Shown here piece after piece: positions 50,233 to 59,185 of a DNA stretch of 64,000 nucleotides. The notes beneath the pieces were generated by a model. That model worked only from the letters and a program-made list of their open reading frames with translations, made no database searches and had not been told where the DNA came from. This DNA is from Candidatus Gastranaerophilales bacterium (GTDB lineage: Bacteria; Cyanobacteriota; Vampirovibrionia; Gastranaerophilales; Gastranaerophilaceae), in contig CALUTL010000001.1 of assembly GCA_944323655.1 (NCBI GenBank), positions 1 to 64,000 of the forward strand. Reading direction: 5' to 3'. A program made the translations under genes and the position numbers. Within the stretch, counting starts at the first letter, position 1. Each line of letters starts with the position of its first letter.

Positions 50233-51584
50233 GACTTCTTATTCTCCCTTAAATATTCGATTATTTCTTCAAACTTCATTGACCTTGAGGCTTTCAAGAA
50301 TATTGTACTTCCCTCATCTATATTCTCAAGGACGTAATGCGCCGCATCAAGATTAGTTGCAAAATTTCTGACAAAAATTCCTTGTTTTTCAAGACTTTCC
50401 CCGATTTTTTCGGCTAAATGTCCAACTGTCAAAAACTTAACCTCTTTCAGCGCAGAATTTTTTGAAATCTTATCCGCTAAAAATTTTCCGACTTCACTGT
50501 GCAATTCTTCTTCCTGTGAGCCAAGCTCGCCCATGTTGCCAAGTATTACCACAGGATTTTTGTACAAGGATAAAAATGTCGAAACAGATGCCTTCATCGA
50601 CTCGGGATTTGCGTTGTAGCTGTCATTAATAACGCTGAATCCACCGATTTTCTCTGCCTCCCACCTTTTTTCTATCGGATGGTAAGCCAAAAGTCCTGAT
50701 TTAACTTCGTCATAAGACATTCCTATTTTTAAAGCAACTTCTATTGCTGAAAGAGAATTTTCGATATTATAACCCCCTTCAACATTTAGCTCGTATTCTT
50801 GACCTTTATATAAATATTTTGAATACCCTTGTCTTTGCTCCAAAATTTCGACATCGGTAATTGAAAACCAAACCCTTTCTCCTTTATAATTTTCGGTAAA
50901 CTTGTGCAAACGGGGATTATCATTTGCGATCAAGACTCCATTTATATTTAAATGATTTACGATTTCAGACTTTGCTTTTGCGATATTATCGAGGCTTCCA
51001 AGACGTCCCAAATGCGCAGATCCGGCATTCGTAATAATTGCATAATCAGGTTCTGAATACTTTGAAAGAAGCTCTATTTCGCCTAAACCTCTCATGCCCA
51101 TCTCAACTATAAGCGCCTGAGTATCCTCTTTAATCCCCAAAATTGTCTGACAAAGCCCGATTTCATTATTATGATTTGATAAAGTTTTTTGCGTATTAAA
51201 TTTTTCACTTAAAACAGCATAAACCATTTCTTTAGTTGTGGTTTTGCCTGAACTTCCGGTAATTGCAACGGTTTTGGGAGAATATTTCCGCCTTACAAAC
51301 CTTGCAAGTTCTAAATAAGCAGTCAAAGTATTTTCAACCTTAAAAACGACTTCGGCGCCTTCTAAAACCTCGCTGCCTGTTGTAAAATACCCGACAGCAC
51401 CTTTTTCTAAAGCCTGAGGTATAAACTTCTCACCGTCAAAAGTCTCGCCCTTTAAAGGAAGGTAAATCTGCCCCTCTTTTATCGTTCTGGTATCTGTCGA
51501 AATCTCAAACAATAAACCGTTATTACTCTTTTTTAGCACTTCCGCACTGCAAGCGGTAAGAATTTCTTTCTCATTAAACTTCAT
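50229..51584 (-). CDS. murF: UDP-MurNAc-tripeptide--D-alanyl-D-alanine ligase MurF
   Basis: 451 residues: N-terminal domain with DTRTIKEGQIYLPLKG, central ATPase domain with GSSGKTTTKEM near residue 112, HNNEIGLC, and a C-terminal domain with NDSYNANPESMKAS. It completes the cytoplasmic pentapeptide precursor. It is the first gene of the minus-strand wall operon and divergent from rplU. No Shine-Dalgarno sequence is seen; a TAAAAT box ends 7 bases before the ATG, so a leaderless start is possible. Confidence 0.96.
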   Translation of the reverse strand: MKFNEKEILTACSAEVLKKSNNGLLFEISTDTRTIKEGQIYLPLKGETFDGEKFIPQALEKGAVGYFTTGSEVLEGAEVVFKVENTLTAYLELARFVRRKYSPKTVAITGSSGKTTTKEMVYAVLSEKFNTQKTLSNHNNEIGLCQTILGIKEDTQALIVEMGMRGLGEIELLSKYSEPDYAIITNAGSAHLGRLGSLDNIAKAKSEIVNHLNINGVLIANDNPRLHKFTENYKGERVWFSITDVEILEQRQGYSKYLYKGQEYELNVEGGYNIENSLSAIEVALKIGMSYDEVKSGLLAYHPIEKRWEAEKIGGFSVINDSYNANPESMKASVSTFLSLYKNPVVILGNMGELGSQEEELHSEVGKFLADKISKNSALKEVKFLTVGHLAEKIGESLEKQGIFVRNFATNLDAAHYVLENIDEGSTIFLKASRSMKFEEIIEYLRENKKS

Positions 51585-51644
51585 ACTTATAATTTTACTT
51601 CAAACAAAACAGGAGAGTAAAAAGTTAATAAATATTAATACTGC

Positions 51645-51673
51645 TTGACATCGGGCTTTGAGTATCTGATAAT
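51645..51673 (+). promoter_or_regulatory. rplU-rpmA promoter
   Basis: A perfect TTGACA at 51645-51650, 17 bases, then GATAAT at 51668-51673. A 90-base leader follows; AACCC (51707-51711) and GGGTT (51733-51737) could pair there, as in leaders that control ribosomal protein operons, but the fold is only suggestive. Confidence 0.75.
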
Positions 51674-51766
51674 AATTATACGTGTATTATAGGTAAATCG
51701 TTGACAAAACCCCGACTAGCCGTATGCTGTAAGGGTTACGACACCTCAATTAGAAAGGACAAACAA

Positions 51767-52123
51767 ATGTACGCAATTGTAGAAACAGGCGGAAAACAGT
51801 ACCAAGTAGAAGAAGGTCGTTACGTTGATATCGAACTTCTTAATCAGGAAGCTGATTCAAAAGTTGTTTTTGACAACATCGTTATGATAGTAAACGGTAA
51901 AAAATCAAAAGTAGGTCAGCCTTACGTTGCAGGTGCTTCAGTAGAAGGAACCGTTGTTAAGGAAGACAAAGCTAAGAAAATTATCGTTTTCAAACAAAGA
52001 CCTAAAAAAGGTTACAGAAAAAAACAAGGACACAGACAAGGCTTCACAAGAGTAATGATTAACAAAATCAGAACTTCAGCCCAGAAAAAAGCTTCAGAAG
52101 CAGAATCAACCGAAGAAGCTTAA
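51767..52123 (+). CDS. rplU: 50S ribosomal protein L21
   Basis: 118 residues from the ATG at 51767, which has GAAAGGAC upstream; the longer frame from 51701 lacks one. The start MYAIVETGGKQYQVEEGR and the central FKQRPKKGYRKKQGHRQGFT motif are typical. The C-terminal 15 residues (Ala/Glu-rich) extend beyond the core. L21 binds 23S rRNA in the large subunit. Confidence 0.97.
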   Translation: MYAIVETGGKQYQVEEGRYVDIELLNQEADSKVVFDNIVMIVNGKKSKVGQPYVAGASVEGTVVKEDKAKKIIVFKQRPKKGYRKKQGHRQGFTRVMINKIRTSAQKKASEAESTEEA

Positions 52124-52205
52124 TTAACCAAAAGCCGAAAATAAAAGGCACTAAGTGATACAACAATCGTACACAAAAGTGTGCGAACCAATAGGAGATA
52201 TAATC

Positions 52206-52460
52206 ATGGCACATAAAAAAGGTATGGGATCAACCCGTAACGGACGCGATTCAGAAGCGAAACGACTCGGCGTTAAGAAATTCGGCGGCGAAGCTGTTAA
52301 AGCCGGAAATATTCTTGTTCGTCAGCGCGGAACTAAAATCCACCCCGGAAACAATGTAGGTATCGGATCTGATGACACTTTGTTTGCATTGATTGACGGT
52401 CAGGTAAAATTTGAACCTCACAGACGTGACAGAAAACAAGTTAGCGTTTACGCTGTGTAA
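52206..52460 (+). CDS. rpmA: 50S ribosomal protein L27
   Basis: 84 residues from the ATG at 52206 with TAGGAGATAT upstream; an upstream in-frame ATA would be a poor start. It begins [16 protein letters not shown], so it lacks the cleavable N-terminal extension seen in Firmicutes, and no Prp protease gene lies between it and rplU. L27 reaches the peptidyl-transferase centre. It is cotranscribed with rplU and ends at a strong terminator. Confidence 0.97.
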   Translation: MAHKKGMGSTRNGRDSEAKRLGVKKFGGEAVKAGNILVRQRGTKIHPGNNVGIGSDDTLFALIDGQVKFEPHRRDRKQVSVYAV

Positions 52461-52483
52461 AATAAAAAAATATAAAAATATTT

Positions 52484-52521
52484 AAAAGAGCCTTCATTTT
52501 CACAAATGGAGGCTCTTTTTT
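52484..52521 (+). terminator. rplU-rpmA terminator
   Basis: AAAAGAGCCTTCATTT pairs with AAATGGAGGCTCTTTT, followed by T residues: a long, strong hairpin 24 bases after the rpmA stop. Confidence 0.88.
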
Positions 52522-52585
52522 GCTAACAAGTTGCTTGAATGCGCTAAACAATTATTTTGGTCCGTCTTTCCGACGCATTTATTAT

Positions 52586-53297
52586 CTATTGTAAAAGCCA
52601 TGTCGTATATAGGCAATGCCCACTAGGACACCAACGCCCTTTTTTCTCTATATCCTCCCAGGGTTTAATAACATTTGCTTCTGATACATAAAAACTACTT
52701 GCATTTCTACTGTCAGCAAAGCGCATAACAAATCGGTCTTGACCTAATCTGTTAGGACGTTTATCTCCGTTTACATCAACTAAAATCGGCCATTCATTAT
52801 TATTATATAAATACCACGCCATACCTGAATTATCTTTAAATGCATAACTTGTTTTAACACATCCCAACCAGTCAGGAGCACCAGATGACGGTTTTCCAGC
52901 TTGTCCTTCAGCACATACCCAGCATTCATCTGCATTATTATCAAAGCAAGTTTTTACAGCATTAAAATATTTAGATATAATTTTAAAATTTTTACCTGAT
53001 GCTGAAGTATATGCAGTTCCATCATCCCCATAACTTTCCGGCCTCATACTGATAAATTCGCCACTCTCCTGCATTCTTAAAAAAGCCTGTGAAAAAGCAG
53101 AATAAGCTTTCTTATATGCGACTTTCCACTCTTTTTCTTGATGTTTAGCAATCAATGACAGCAACGTCAGTGCCGCAACTACACCAATAATTCCAATCGT
53201 TATTAAAACTTCTGCTAATGTAAAACCGGTTTCTTTCCCTCTTAAGGAGCTATTCTCGGGTGCCCCCCCCCCCCTGTAATTCAATCATATCAAGCAT
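52586..53297 (-). CDS. Prepilin-like protein, out of frame at a G tract
   Basis: About 230 residues in the prepilin frame, with the class III signal region ETGFTLAEVLITIGIIG, a hydrophobic helix, and a soluble domain with Cys pairs (NADECWVCAEG). The ATG at 53297 has an AAGGAG site 6-7 bases upstream, and a second ATG in the same frame lies at 53288, but a run of 12 G on this strand (53274-53263) puts both out of frame: translation gives MLDMIELQGGGGTRE and a TAG. With 11 G it would read Gly3-Ala-Pro-Glu into the prepilin. In the prepilin frame a TGA at 53287-53285 leaves only a TTG at 53284, far from the ribosome site. Confidence 0.75.
53263..53274 (-). repeat. Poly-G tract (12 G on the minus strand)
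   Basis: Twelve C on the plus strand, read as G on the coding strand, followed by CACCC exactly as in the first prepilin gene. Eleven G would restore the frame. Confidence 0.9.
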
Positions 53298-53405
53298 TTC
53301 CAGCTCCTTATCTTTTCTATGCTACTATTTTATTATACCAACCCTTTTTATTTTTGACAAGTATTTAGATTTTATGCACGCACAAAAGCACTAACCAATC
53401 CTTGC

Positions 53406-53425
53406 GGTGCGTCAAAAGACGCACC
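53406..53425. repeat. Palindromic repeat GGTGCGTC/GACGCACC
   Basis: A perfect 8-bp inverted repeat with an AAAA centre. A related hairpin (GGTGCGTCG/CGGCGCACC) follows ilvC at 58208. They look like members of one small intergenic repeat family. Confidence 0.5.
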
Positions 53426-53578
53426 CTACTTAAAATAACCAAAACTTAAAAAATTATTAAAAATCCACCTCTCCCAAATATGTTAAACAATGTTAACAAA
53501 TTCCAAAAATTTTTTAAAGTTTTGTCAAAAGCTTGTCGATAACAAAAGTGTAACTAGACAAATTGGAGAACAAGATAT

Positions 53579-53734
53579 ATGCTCAAAAAGATAGTAAAAC
53601 CTGCGTGTAACGTTAGCGGCAGTGTTGAATACATATTAAGAGGAGCGAGAAAACGCCGTTCTATGGCGGTGGCTAATGCCAGAAACATCAACATGGAATC
53701 AGGCATAAAGCCAAAACTTGCTGTCATTAAGTAA
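53579..53734 (+). CDS. 51-residue basic protein
   Basis: ATG at 53579, preceded by TTGGAG about 11 bases upstream, through TAA at 53734. The product is basic (MLKKIVKPAC, then RGARKRRSM, then IKPKLAVIK), has one Cys and no membrane segment. It ends 38 bases before a strong terminator, so a real short transcript is likely. The 530-base region from 53285 to 53815 otherwise holds only the palindromic repeat. RNA or DNA binding is possible from charge alone; the family is not recognised. Confidence 0.5.
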   Translation: MLKKIVKPACNVSGSVEYILRGARKRRSMAVANARNINMESGIKPKLAVIK

Positions 53735-53771
53735 GTGTGTTGCAGCAAGATTTAAAGAAGTTGAGAGCTAT

Positions 53772-53804
53772 AAAAGGACTGAGAAACAAAACCTCAGTCC
53801 TTTT
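53772..53804. terminator. Bidirectional terminator
   Basis: AAAAGGACTGAG pairs perfectly with CTCAGTCCTTTT around AAACAAAAC. It serves the small basic ORF (plus) and the dehydrogenase gene (minus). Confidence 0.85.
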
Positions 53805-53815
53805 AATTTGCAAAA

Positions 53816-54862
53816 TTATTTTTCAATCCCCCAAGGTTTTATCAAAAATTTTACAGCACGTCCAGCGATATGCTCTTGCATAGCATATTCAACATCTTTA
53901 AGTTCTAATGTTTTTGTAATCAGCTTTTCTACTTCGACCTCACCAGAAGCGATATAATCAAGAGCTTTTTTAAAGTACTCCGGAGTATGATGAAAAACGC
54001 TCATTAACCTTATATCGCCGTAATGCATTTTGGTAGTGTCAAAAGTTACGGTAGAACCTGATTTACAGCCGCCAAAAAAGTGAACTGTTCCGCCCGGGCG
54101 GACAAATGTAAAAATTCTTTCCCAAATCTCGGGCAATCCTACGCACTCAACCGCAACATCAAGCCCTTTATGTTCTTCCGTAAAATCCATAAAGATTTTT
54201 TCTGGATTAGGATACTTATTCAAATCCACAACTTCGTCTGCGTAAGCAAATTCTTCGGCAAGTTTAAGTTTTATCGGATTTCTGCCTGCTGCAATAACCC
54301 TTGCGCCTTTAAGCTTTGCAAGACGTGCAAACATAAGCCCGATTGGTCCTATACCGATAATTCCGACAGTATCGCCTTTGTTAATTCCTGTTCTTTCAAC
54401 CCCATGAACCACATTTGCCAATGGTTCACAAAACGCAGCTCTGTCAAAGCTTAGATTGTCAGGCAAAATATAAGTATTTTTTTCGACTATTCTTGCAGGA
54501 ATCGTTATAAATTGAGCATAAGCACCGTTTAATAAATCAAGATTTTCGCACAAATTATACTCTTTTCGCCTGCAATAGAAACAGTGTCCGCAAGGGGCTG
54601 AATTTGCACAGACAACCCTGTCGCCTGGCTTAAATTTTGTAACCCCTAACCCAACTTTTTCGACAACCCCAGAAAACTCATGCCCAAAACCTGACGGAAT
54701 ATTTTTTATTAATACAGGATGTCCTCTTCTGAAAGTCTTAACATCCGTACCGCAAGTAAGAGCCGACATTATTTTCACAACAATTTCGCCTTCCTCGGGC
54801 GGTTTTACCATAACGTCCTCATATATTATATTCTGCGGTCCGTAATATTGTATTGATTTCAT
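53816..54862 (-). CDS. Zinc-dependent medium-chain dehydrogenase A
   Basis: 348 residues. GroES-like domain with the catalytic zinc ligands in TCGTDVKTF and GFGHEFSG, the structural-zinc four-cysteine loop CGHCFYCRRKEYNLC, and a Rossmann domain with GIIGIGPIGLM. This is the alcohol/sorbitol/threonine-dehydrogenase superfamily, oxidising a secondary alcohol or polyol with NAD(P). The substrate cannot be decided; pairing with a second such gene immediately upstream suggests a polyol or sugar pathway. Confidence 0.88.
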   Translation of the reverse strand: MKSIQYYGPQNIIYEDVMVKPPEEGEIVVKIMSALTCGTDVKTFRRGHPVLIKNIPSGFGHEFSGVVEKVGLGVTKFKPGDRVVCANSAPCGHCFYCRRKEYNLCENLDLLNGAYAQFITIPARIVEKNTYILPDNLSFDRAAFCEPLANVVHGVERTGINKGDTVGIIGIGPIGLMFARLAKLKGARVIAAGRNPIKLKLAEEFAYADEVVDLNKYPNPEKIFMDFTEEHKGLDVAVECVGLPEIWERIFTFVRPGGTVHFFGGCKSGSTVTFDTTKMHYGDIRLMSVFHHTPEYFKKALDYIASGEVEVEKLITKTLELKDVEYAMQEHIAGRAVKFLIKPWGIEK

Positions 54863-54899
54863 ATTATTTCCTTTATCGGGATTTTTAAGCTTTTGGATA

Positions 54900-55910
54900 T
54901 TATGAAATTTTTATGTAAGCTTTCAAAATCTTATTTGCAATTGTATCTTTAAACGCCTCGTTTATTTTATCAAACTCATACACTGTTGACAAATTCTTAA
55001 CCTTGACCTTGCCGCTTTTTAAAAGCTCTAACGATTCTCTTAAATCCGAAGGGGCGGGAGAATAGCTGCCAAGAACCGTTAATTCTCTGTAATAAATTTC
55101 ATTATTAGCATAACCAAAATTTTTCGGAGTACTTGCAAAAACAAGAATTTTACCGCCGTTTCTGACCATTTTGAGAGCGAATTCAATCGCCTTGTCTGCT
55201 CCCGACGTCATAAATACAGCATCAACTCCGTAATTTTCAGTCTTTTCAAAAATATATTGCTTTGTATCATCAAAATTTGAGGAATTTACGGCCTTAATTC
55301 CAAACCCTTTTAACAACTCAACTCTTTCATCTATTAGGTCACACCCGATAACATTCATACCGTGGGCTTTCAAAGCCTGAGCCATCAAAATTCCGATAGA
55401 ACCCAAGCCAACTACAAGAACAGTTGAATTTACTTTTAAATCGGCTCTATGAACAGCTCTTACACAGCATCCGAGAGGTTCATAAAAAGAGCCTTCTATT
55501 TCACTTAAATTTTCAGGAAGAAGATGAGCAACATTCATCAAGTGTTCTTCCGACAAATACACAAATTCGCTAAAACCTCCCGGAATAATGTTTGTTTTTT
55601 TAAAATGTTCACACATAGAAACGTTTCCGGCTCTGCAAAAAACACACTTTCCGCACGGAATATGATGCGAAGTTACAATCGTATCTCCGCGCTTAAAAGT
55701 TGTATCAGAATTAATTTCAACTATTCTTGCAACAATTTCGTGACCTAAAACTGTTCCGTCCGGTGAAATTTTCTCTCTGAATTTAACAATATCAGATCCG
55801 CAAAGTCCGCATCCTATTACTTTTACAATTGCGCCTTTTTGTGTCCCTAATATTAAATTTTCAGAATTTTTAATTTCAATTTTATTGTGATTTATAACGG
55901 CTGTCCGCAT
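54900..55910 (-). CDS. Zinc-dependent medium-chain dehydrogenase B
   Basis: 336 residues. The same architecture as its neighbour: GLCGSDIVKF, VLGHEIVAR, structural-zinc loop CGKCVFCRAGNVSMC, Rossmann motif VVGLGSIGIL. Identity to dehydrogenase A is low, so they are old paralogues or recruited separately. It lies 37 bases upstream of dehydrogenase A on the same strand. The substrate is unknown. Confidence 0.88.
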   Translation of the reverse strand: MRTAVINHNKIEIKNSENLILGTQKGAIVKVIGCGLCGSDIVKFREKISPDGTVLGHEIVARIVEINSDTTFKRGDTIVTSHHIPCGKCVFCRAGNVSMCEHFKKTNIIPGGFSEFVYLSEEHLMNVAHLLPENLSEIEGSFYEPLGCCVRAVHRADLKVNSTVLVVGLGSIGILMAQALKAHGMNVIGCDLIDERVELLKGFGIKAVNSSNFDDTKQYIFEKTENYGVDAVFMTSGADKAIEFALKMVRNGGKILVFASTPKNFGYANNEIYYRELTVLGSYSPAPSDLRESLELLKSGKVKVKNLSTVYEFDKINEAFKDTIANKILKAYIKIS

Positions 55911-55950
55911 TTAATACCATCTCCCTCAATACAAAAATTTTAACACAAAC

Positions 55951-55979
55951 TTGCGAAACATTAAAATAAAATATATAAT
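55951..55979 (+). promoter_or_regulatory. Promoter of the GNAT-like gene, leaderless
   Basis: TTGCGA at 55951-55956, 17 bases, then TATAAT at 55974-55979; the ATG at 55986 follows after 6 bases. No Shine-Dalgarno sequence. Confidence 0.65.
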
Positions 55980-55985
55980 TATAAT

Positions 55986-56975
55986 ATGACACGTATCCGA
56001 AAGTTAAATTGTTTTGACTATCCTAAGTTAAAAAAAATGATCTCTTATTTAGGTTCAGCCGAGGGTGAGTTTTTCTATAAAGCATTTTTGAATGAACCAT
56101 TCGGGATAATCAGTTCTGTTTTGCCGTTAAAATACAAATTTTTAAAAGAATCTTACATACTTCTTGACGGCAAAGAAATACTAGGACTAATTACGATTGA
56201 ACCCACTATCGGAAATCCTTACAAAATAAACATTACCCGGCTAGTATTCCGAAATAATTTTTACGATTCCGGCAAACAGCTTATTGATTTTGTGACTTCA
56301 AGATATTCAGCAAAAGGCGCAACTTCATTTATAGTTTCGGTTGACGAATGCCACGATGAACTTTTAAAACTATTCACAGACGGCTGCGGATTCCGCCAGT
56401 GCGCAAGCGAAACTTTATGGAAAATAGAAGATTTTAACAAAAATCCCGAAGTCCCTCTGGGTTTCAGACATTTCTGCAACGGGGACTCTAAAACTGTTTG
56501 CAAACTCTACAACTCAGAAATTGAAACCATTTATAAACCCTCACTTGAGAGAATTAAACAAGAATTTGAAGACCCGATTTTCGGCGGGTATTCACAATTT
56601 TATAAAAACCGCTACGTTATAGAAGAATCGGCAAAAAAACAAATTATTGGATACATTTCGATTACAACAAGCGACAACATAAATTTCATAATAGATTTCA
56701 TAACAAATGACGGATACGAAATTTCTTATGATGATATTCTTAATTATGCAATATCTGAAATCAGCCGCAGAAGAACAGTTTTTTATCCGTTTGTAAAGCA
56801 AAAAAATTACACCAAAACCGCAGAAAAACTTGGCGAACATTTAAGGAACAAAAATTACCAGCCGATACAAAATCAGGTACTTCTGGTAAAAAACTTTTAC
56901 AGGCCTGTAAAAACCGCTGAGAATGCGCTTCAGGTATTTTTGTTTGGAGAGAACAGCAAAATCGTGACAAATTAA
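55986..56975 (+). CDS. GNAT-like acetyltransferase-fold protein
   Basis: 329 residues. The first 130 residues have a GNAT-like order of strands and helices (YILLDGKEILGLITIE, then LVFRNNFYDSGKQLIDFV, then FIVSVDECHDELLKLFTDGCGF); the second half looks like a further, degenerate copy. The acetyl-CoA loop (usually Q/RxxGxG/A) is weak, so activity and substrate are uncertain. Probably a cytoplasmic protein. Confidence 0.65.
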   Translation: MTRIRKLNCFDYPKLKKMISYLGSAEGEFFYKAFLNEPFGIISSVLPLKYKFLKESYILLDGKEILGLITIEPTIGNPYKINITRLVFRNNFYDSGKQLIDFVTSRYSAKGATSFIVSVDECHDELLKLFTDGCGFRQCASETLWKIEDFNKNPEVPLGFRHFCNGDSKTVCKLYNSEIETIYKPSLERIKQEFEDPIFGGYSQFYKNRYVIEESAKKQIIGYISITTSDNINFIIDFITNDGYEISYDDILNYAISEISRRRTVFYPFVKQKNYTKTAEKLGEHLRNKNYQPIQNQVLLVKNFYRPVKTAENALQVFLFGENSKIVTN

Positions 56976-57137
56976 AAACTTGATTTTTCTTGGTGCATCA
57001 AACGATGTCCCATGCAGAGCCACAAAACCTATTTTTACAAATGGAATTTGTGCTCTATTTTTCGTTTATAATCTTTTGTTTCTTTTTCTCTTTGTGCTAG
57101 AATTAAGCCGAGGAGTGTAAACAGAAAGAGGTATAAA

Positions 57138-58163
57138 ATGAGCGAATTAAAAATTTATCTTGACAAAGATATCAACAGGGATTTGATTAAAACGAAAAAA
57201 ATTGCAATAATCGGATTTGGCTCACAAGGTTACGGACAGTCAATGAATTTAAAAGATTCCGGCTGCGATGTTATTCTTGGGCTAAGAGAAGACGGCAAGA
57301 GTGCTGAAAAAGCAAGAAAATACGGATTTAAAGTAATGAACATTGAAGATGCCGTAAAAGAAGCCGATGTTGTACAAATTCTAATCCCTGATGAAATTCA
57401 AGCAGAAGTTTTTGAGCGTCAAATTAAACCTAATATGCACAAAGGTCAATATTTAATGTTTTCACACGGATTTAACATTCACTTCAAAAAAATTGTGGCA
57501 CCCGAAGATGTCAACGTAATCATGGTAGCCCCCAAAGGTCCCGGTCACACCGTCAGAAGCGAATATGAATTAGGTAAAGGAGTTCCGTCTTTAATTGCAA
57601 TTTACCAAGACGGAACAGGAGATTCAAAAGAAGTTGCACTTTCTTACGCATCAGCAATAGGCGCAGGACGTGCAGGAATTATTGAAACAACCTTCCGCGA
57701 AGAAACAGAAACGGATCTTTTCGGAGAACAAGCTGTAATCTGCGGCGGTGTCAGCGCACTTATTAAAGCAGGATACGAAACACTTGTAGAAGCAGGCTAT
57801 TCACCGTATATGGCTTATTTTGAAACTTTGCACGAAATGAAACTTATAGTAGATTTAATTTGCGAAGGCGGCTTGGGTAATATGCGCTATTCTATATCCA
57901 ACACAGCAGAATACGGCGATATGACAAGAGGCCCGAGAGTAATCGGCAAAGATTCAAAAGACGCAATGAAAAAAATCTTGGAAGACATTCAAAGCGGTAA
58001 ATTTTCAGATGAATTTATGACAGAAATGAAAAGCGGATGCGCCGTATTTGATGAACTTCGCAGAGTAAACCGTGAACACTCTCTTGAAAAAGTAGGTGAA
58101 GAAATCCGCTCATCATTTGTCTGGGGTAAAGACAAAAAAATCGTAGACAGAACCAGAAATTAA
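57138..58163 (+). CDS. ilvC: Ketol-acid reductoisomerase
   Basis: 341 residues, the short class I form. N-terminal NAD(P)-binding [17 protein letters not shown] near residue 26, the [10 protein letters not shown] loop near 131, and the C-terminal knotted domain with [17 protein letters not shown], binding Mg. It makes the dihydroxy acids of valine and isoleucine synthesis. AAAGAGG lies before the ATG; a TATAAT at 57067-57072 probably belongs to its promoter. Confidence 0.97.
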   Translation: MSELKIYLDKDINRDLIKTKKIAIIGFGSQGYGQSMNLKDSGCDVILGLREDGKSAEKARKYGFKVMNIEDAVKEADVVQILIPDEIQAEVFERQIKPNMHKGQYLMFSHGFNIHFKKIVAPEDVNVIMVAPKGPGHTVRSEYELGKGVPSLIAIYQDGTGDSKEVALSYASAIGAGRAGIIETTFREETETDLFGEQAVICGGVSALIKAGYETLVEAGYSPYMAYFETLHEMKLIVDLICEGGLGNMRYSISNTAEYGDMTRGPRVIGKDSKDAMKKILEDIQSGKFSDEFMTEMKSGCAVFDELRRVNREHSLEKVGEEIRSSFVWGKDKKIVDRTRN

Positions 58164-58207
58164 AAAAGATAATTTGAATATCAAATTTTCAATTTATAAA
58201 ACTCTTA

Positions 58208-58228
58208 GGTGCGTCGTTCCGGCGCACC
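58208..58228 (+). terminator. ilvC 3' hairpin
   Basis: GGTGCGTCG pairs with CGGCGCACC around TTC (one wobble), followed by ATTCTTTT. It lies 45 bases after the ilvC stop and resembles the palindrome at 53406. Confidence 0.6.
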
Positions 58229-58328
58229 ATTCTTTTAAGATTTAATAGTTATAAAATTTAATATCATCTATTAATATCAATTCTTTATGATAGAATTAGG
58301 TATAAAAGTATTTAAAAAGGATTTTTTT

Positions 58329-59162
58329 ATGTTCAGCAGAGATATAATTTATGAAGTAGTAATATTTTCGATAGGCGACACGAAAGCCGGCACAAAAATG
58401 GGGAAGCTTCAACTAAAAAGCACTGAAGACGGCTCTTTACTAAATTGCATACTGTGGGAAGAAGCCTTAAACCGAATGGACAGCAAGCTTTTCAGATGCG
58501 GAAATCAGTTAAGAATAGTATCAGGCTCGTTTAATGAAAAGTTCAACAATTGTCTTATAAACTCGCTTGAACTTGTAAAAGAAGCGAAAATGGGGCTTGA
58601 CGAAAATGAGCGTGACGAATATTACAAAAATTTGACTTCATATTTTGAAAAAATTCAAAATCCGGAACTAAAAAAATTCATAAGCGATTATTTTGCAGAA
58701 CACGAAGAGCAAATAAAAATTGCGCCTGCGGCAAAGCTTATGCACCACAATTATATAGGCGGGCTTATGGTTCATACATTAGAGTGCTTGGAGTTTGCAG
58801 AAATTAATATGGATATGATGTCATACAAACCAAATCGTGACAATATTCTTGCAGCGTGCATACTTCACGACATAGGTAAAATTTTCGAATACACTGTTGA
58901 TCTTGAAACAGGCCTGATAGATTATGATGAAAATTTTCGCAGCGAATGGCTGACACATTCGCAGTACGGTTTTTCAATATGTATGACCAAAGGCTTTAAA
59001 GAAATCGCCAAAATGATTGCAGCACATCACGGAAGAGCAGAATGGGGTGCAATTATAGACTTAGATGAAAAAGATCTCGAACCGGAACTTTATCTGGTAC
59101 ATCTCATAGACAATATGTCTGCCAAGTTCGGCAAAATAAATGCGTCTATGCTTGAGGCATAA
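58329..59162 (+). CDS. HD-domain nuclease, YhaM-like (OB fold plus HD)
   Basis: I start at the ATG at 58329 with AAGGA upstream; a longer frame from 58287 has none. The 277-residue protein has an N-terminal OB-fold-like region (about 1-90: GKLQLKSTEDGSLLNCILW) and an HD domain (about 130-270: MHHNYIGGLMVHTLE, ACILHDIGKIFEY, AAHHGRAEWG). YhaM/CbF1-type enzymes are 3'-5' exoribonucleases that need metal. It starts an operon with two thymidylate-kinase-like genes. Confidence 0.85.
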   Translation: MFSRDIIYEVVIFSIGDTKAGTKMGKLQLKSTEDGSLLNCILWEEALNRMDSKLFRCGNQLRIVSGSFNEKFNNCLINSLELVKEAKMGLDENERDEYYKNLTSYFEKIQNPELKKFISDYFAEHEEQIKIAPAAKLMHHNYIGGLMVHTLECLEFAEINMDMMSYKPNRDNILAACILHDIGKIFEYTVDLETGLIDYDENFRSEWLTHSQYGFSICMTKGFKEIAKMIAAHHGRAEWGAIIDLDEKDLEPELYLVHLIDNMSAKFGKINASMLEA

Positions 59163-59185
59163 TGAAAGAATAAGGAGTTATTAAT

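Noticed and set aside
52561-52585. Third member of the GGTGCGTC palindrome family
   Set aside because: Only a partial match (GTCTTTCCGAC), too short to count as the same repeat.
57041-57100. Phe-rich short ORF before ilvC that might be a leader peptide
   Set aside because: It has no ribosome site, is T-rich promoter-like DNA with a TATAAT inside it, and no terminator/antiterminator pair follows.
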